A DNA stretch of 5,606 nucleotides from Actinomycetota bacterium (GTDB lineage Bacteria; Actinomycetota; Thermoleophilia; UBA2241): contig JAAYBE010000132.1 in the NCBI GenBank assembly GCA_012719015.1, forward strand, positions 1 through 5,606, read 5' to 3'. Below the pieces are notes generated by a model. The model searched no databases. It saw only the letters and a list, made by a program, of their open reading frames with translations, and was not told the DNA's origin. Shown here one piece after another: positions 5,409 to 5,606 of the stretch; the stretch's first letter is position 1; every line of letters starts with the position of its first letter. The position numbers were made by a program, and so were the translations under genes.

Positions 5409-5606
5409 ATGCCGCCGGACACACTATCGAACTCCCACGAGATGATCCCCGCCGAACGGCGGGCGCGCATCGTCGAGATCCTTGAGGAACGCCGCGCCGT
5501 CCGCGTCTCGACCCTCAGCGACACCCTCGGGGTCTCCGAGATGACCATCCGCCGCGACCTCGAACGGCTCGAACAGGCCGGCCTCCTGTCGCGCATGCAC
5601 GGCGGC
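5409..5606 (+). CDS. DeoR-family transcriptional regulator, N-terminal part (3' truncated by window edge)
   Basis: The first 66 residues of a DeoR-family regulator are present; the frame is still open at the window end. Members of this family carry an N-terminal winged helix-turn-helix and usually a C-terminal domain that binds a phosphorylated sugar or similar effector; that domain would lie outside the window. Seen: RRARIVEILEERRAVRVSTL, then LGVSEMTIRRDL (the recognition-helix signature) and LERLEQAGLLSRMHGG, ending in the typical HGG wing. The ATG at 5409 has an AAGGGGA site; the in-frame ATG at 5442 (Met12) has none, so 5409 is preferred. It has its own promoter and upstream repeats that suggest autoregulation. 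It may be the first gene of another operon downstream, and its control of the transaldolase/aminotransferase/transketolase cluster is inferred from proximity and shared repeats only. Confidence 0.92.
   Translation, partial: MPPDTLSNSHEMIPAERRARIVEILEERRAVRVSTLSDTLGVSEMTIRRDLERLEQAGLLSRMHGG

Noticed and set aside
3041..5596. 851-codon open frame on the - strand opposite transketolase
   Set aside because: The same codon-composition effect explains it. It crosses a terminator, a promoter and parts of three + strand features, and its product is low-complexity R/G/A/H-rich.

Overview
The window is very GC-rich, with Shine-Dalgarno sites of the GAAAGGA/GAGGAGG type and protein sequences typical of a high-GC Gram-positive bacterium (Actinomycetota). 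I cannot place it more precisely from this sequence. All supported genes are on the + strand.

Layout. (1) Positions 1-507 hold the C-terminal 168 residues of CydB, subunit II of a cytochrome bd-type quinol oxidase. A GC-rich terminator-like hairpin follows. (2) Positions 508-785 are a 278-bp intergenic region with that hairpin, a plausible sigma70-type promoter and a cluster of TGTKCAC-type half-sites before the next gene. (3) Positions 786-5227 are a three-gene cluster. It encodes an atypical transaldolase-family protein (402 aa), a HisC-like class I/II PLP aminotransferase (360 aa, 36 bp downstream) and a full-length transketolase (669 aa, 104 bp further on, behind a long imperfect hairpin). 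(4) Positions 5228-5408 hold two strong hairpins, a good TTGAAC-17-TAGAAT promoter and another cluster of TGTGC/GCACA half-sites. (5) From 5409 to the window edge is the N-terminal DNA-binding domain of a DeoR-family regulator.

The cluster looks like a sugar-phosphate module. Transketolase moves two-carbon units and the transaldolase-family enzyme should make or break a C3 ketol bond through a Schiff-base lysine. The aminotransferase between them suggests that an amino-sugar, amino-polyol or other amino-containing phosphorylated intermediate enters or leaves the pathway. DeoR-family proteins commonly respond to phosphorylated sugars, and the two promoter regions share a similar repeat arrangement, so the downstream regulator is a reasonable candidate controller of the cluster.

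The most interesting points are as follows. By eye alignment to E. coli TalB, the transaldolase-family protein has Gln where TalB has catalytic Glu96 and Met where TalB has Phe178, while the Schiff-base Lys and other active-site residues are kept. No standard pathway I know pairs a TAL-family enzyme with a HisC-like aminotransferase. The first two proteins are lysine-rich relative to arginine, unlike all their neighbours, which suggests a shared history separate from the transketolase. The substrate cannot be determined from the sequence.
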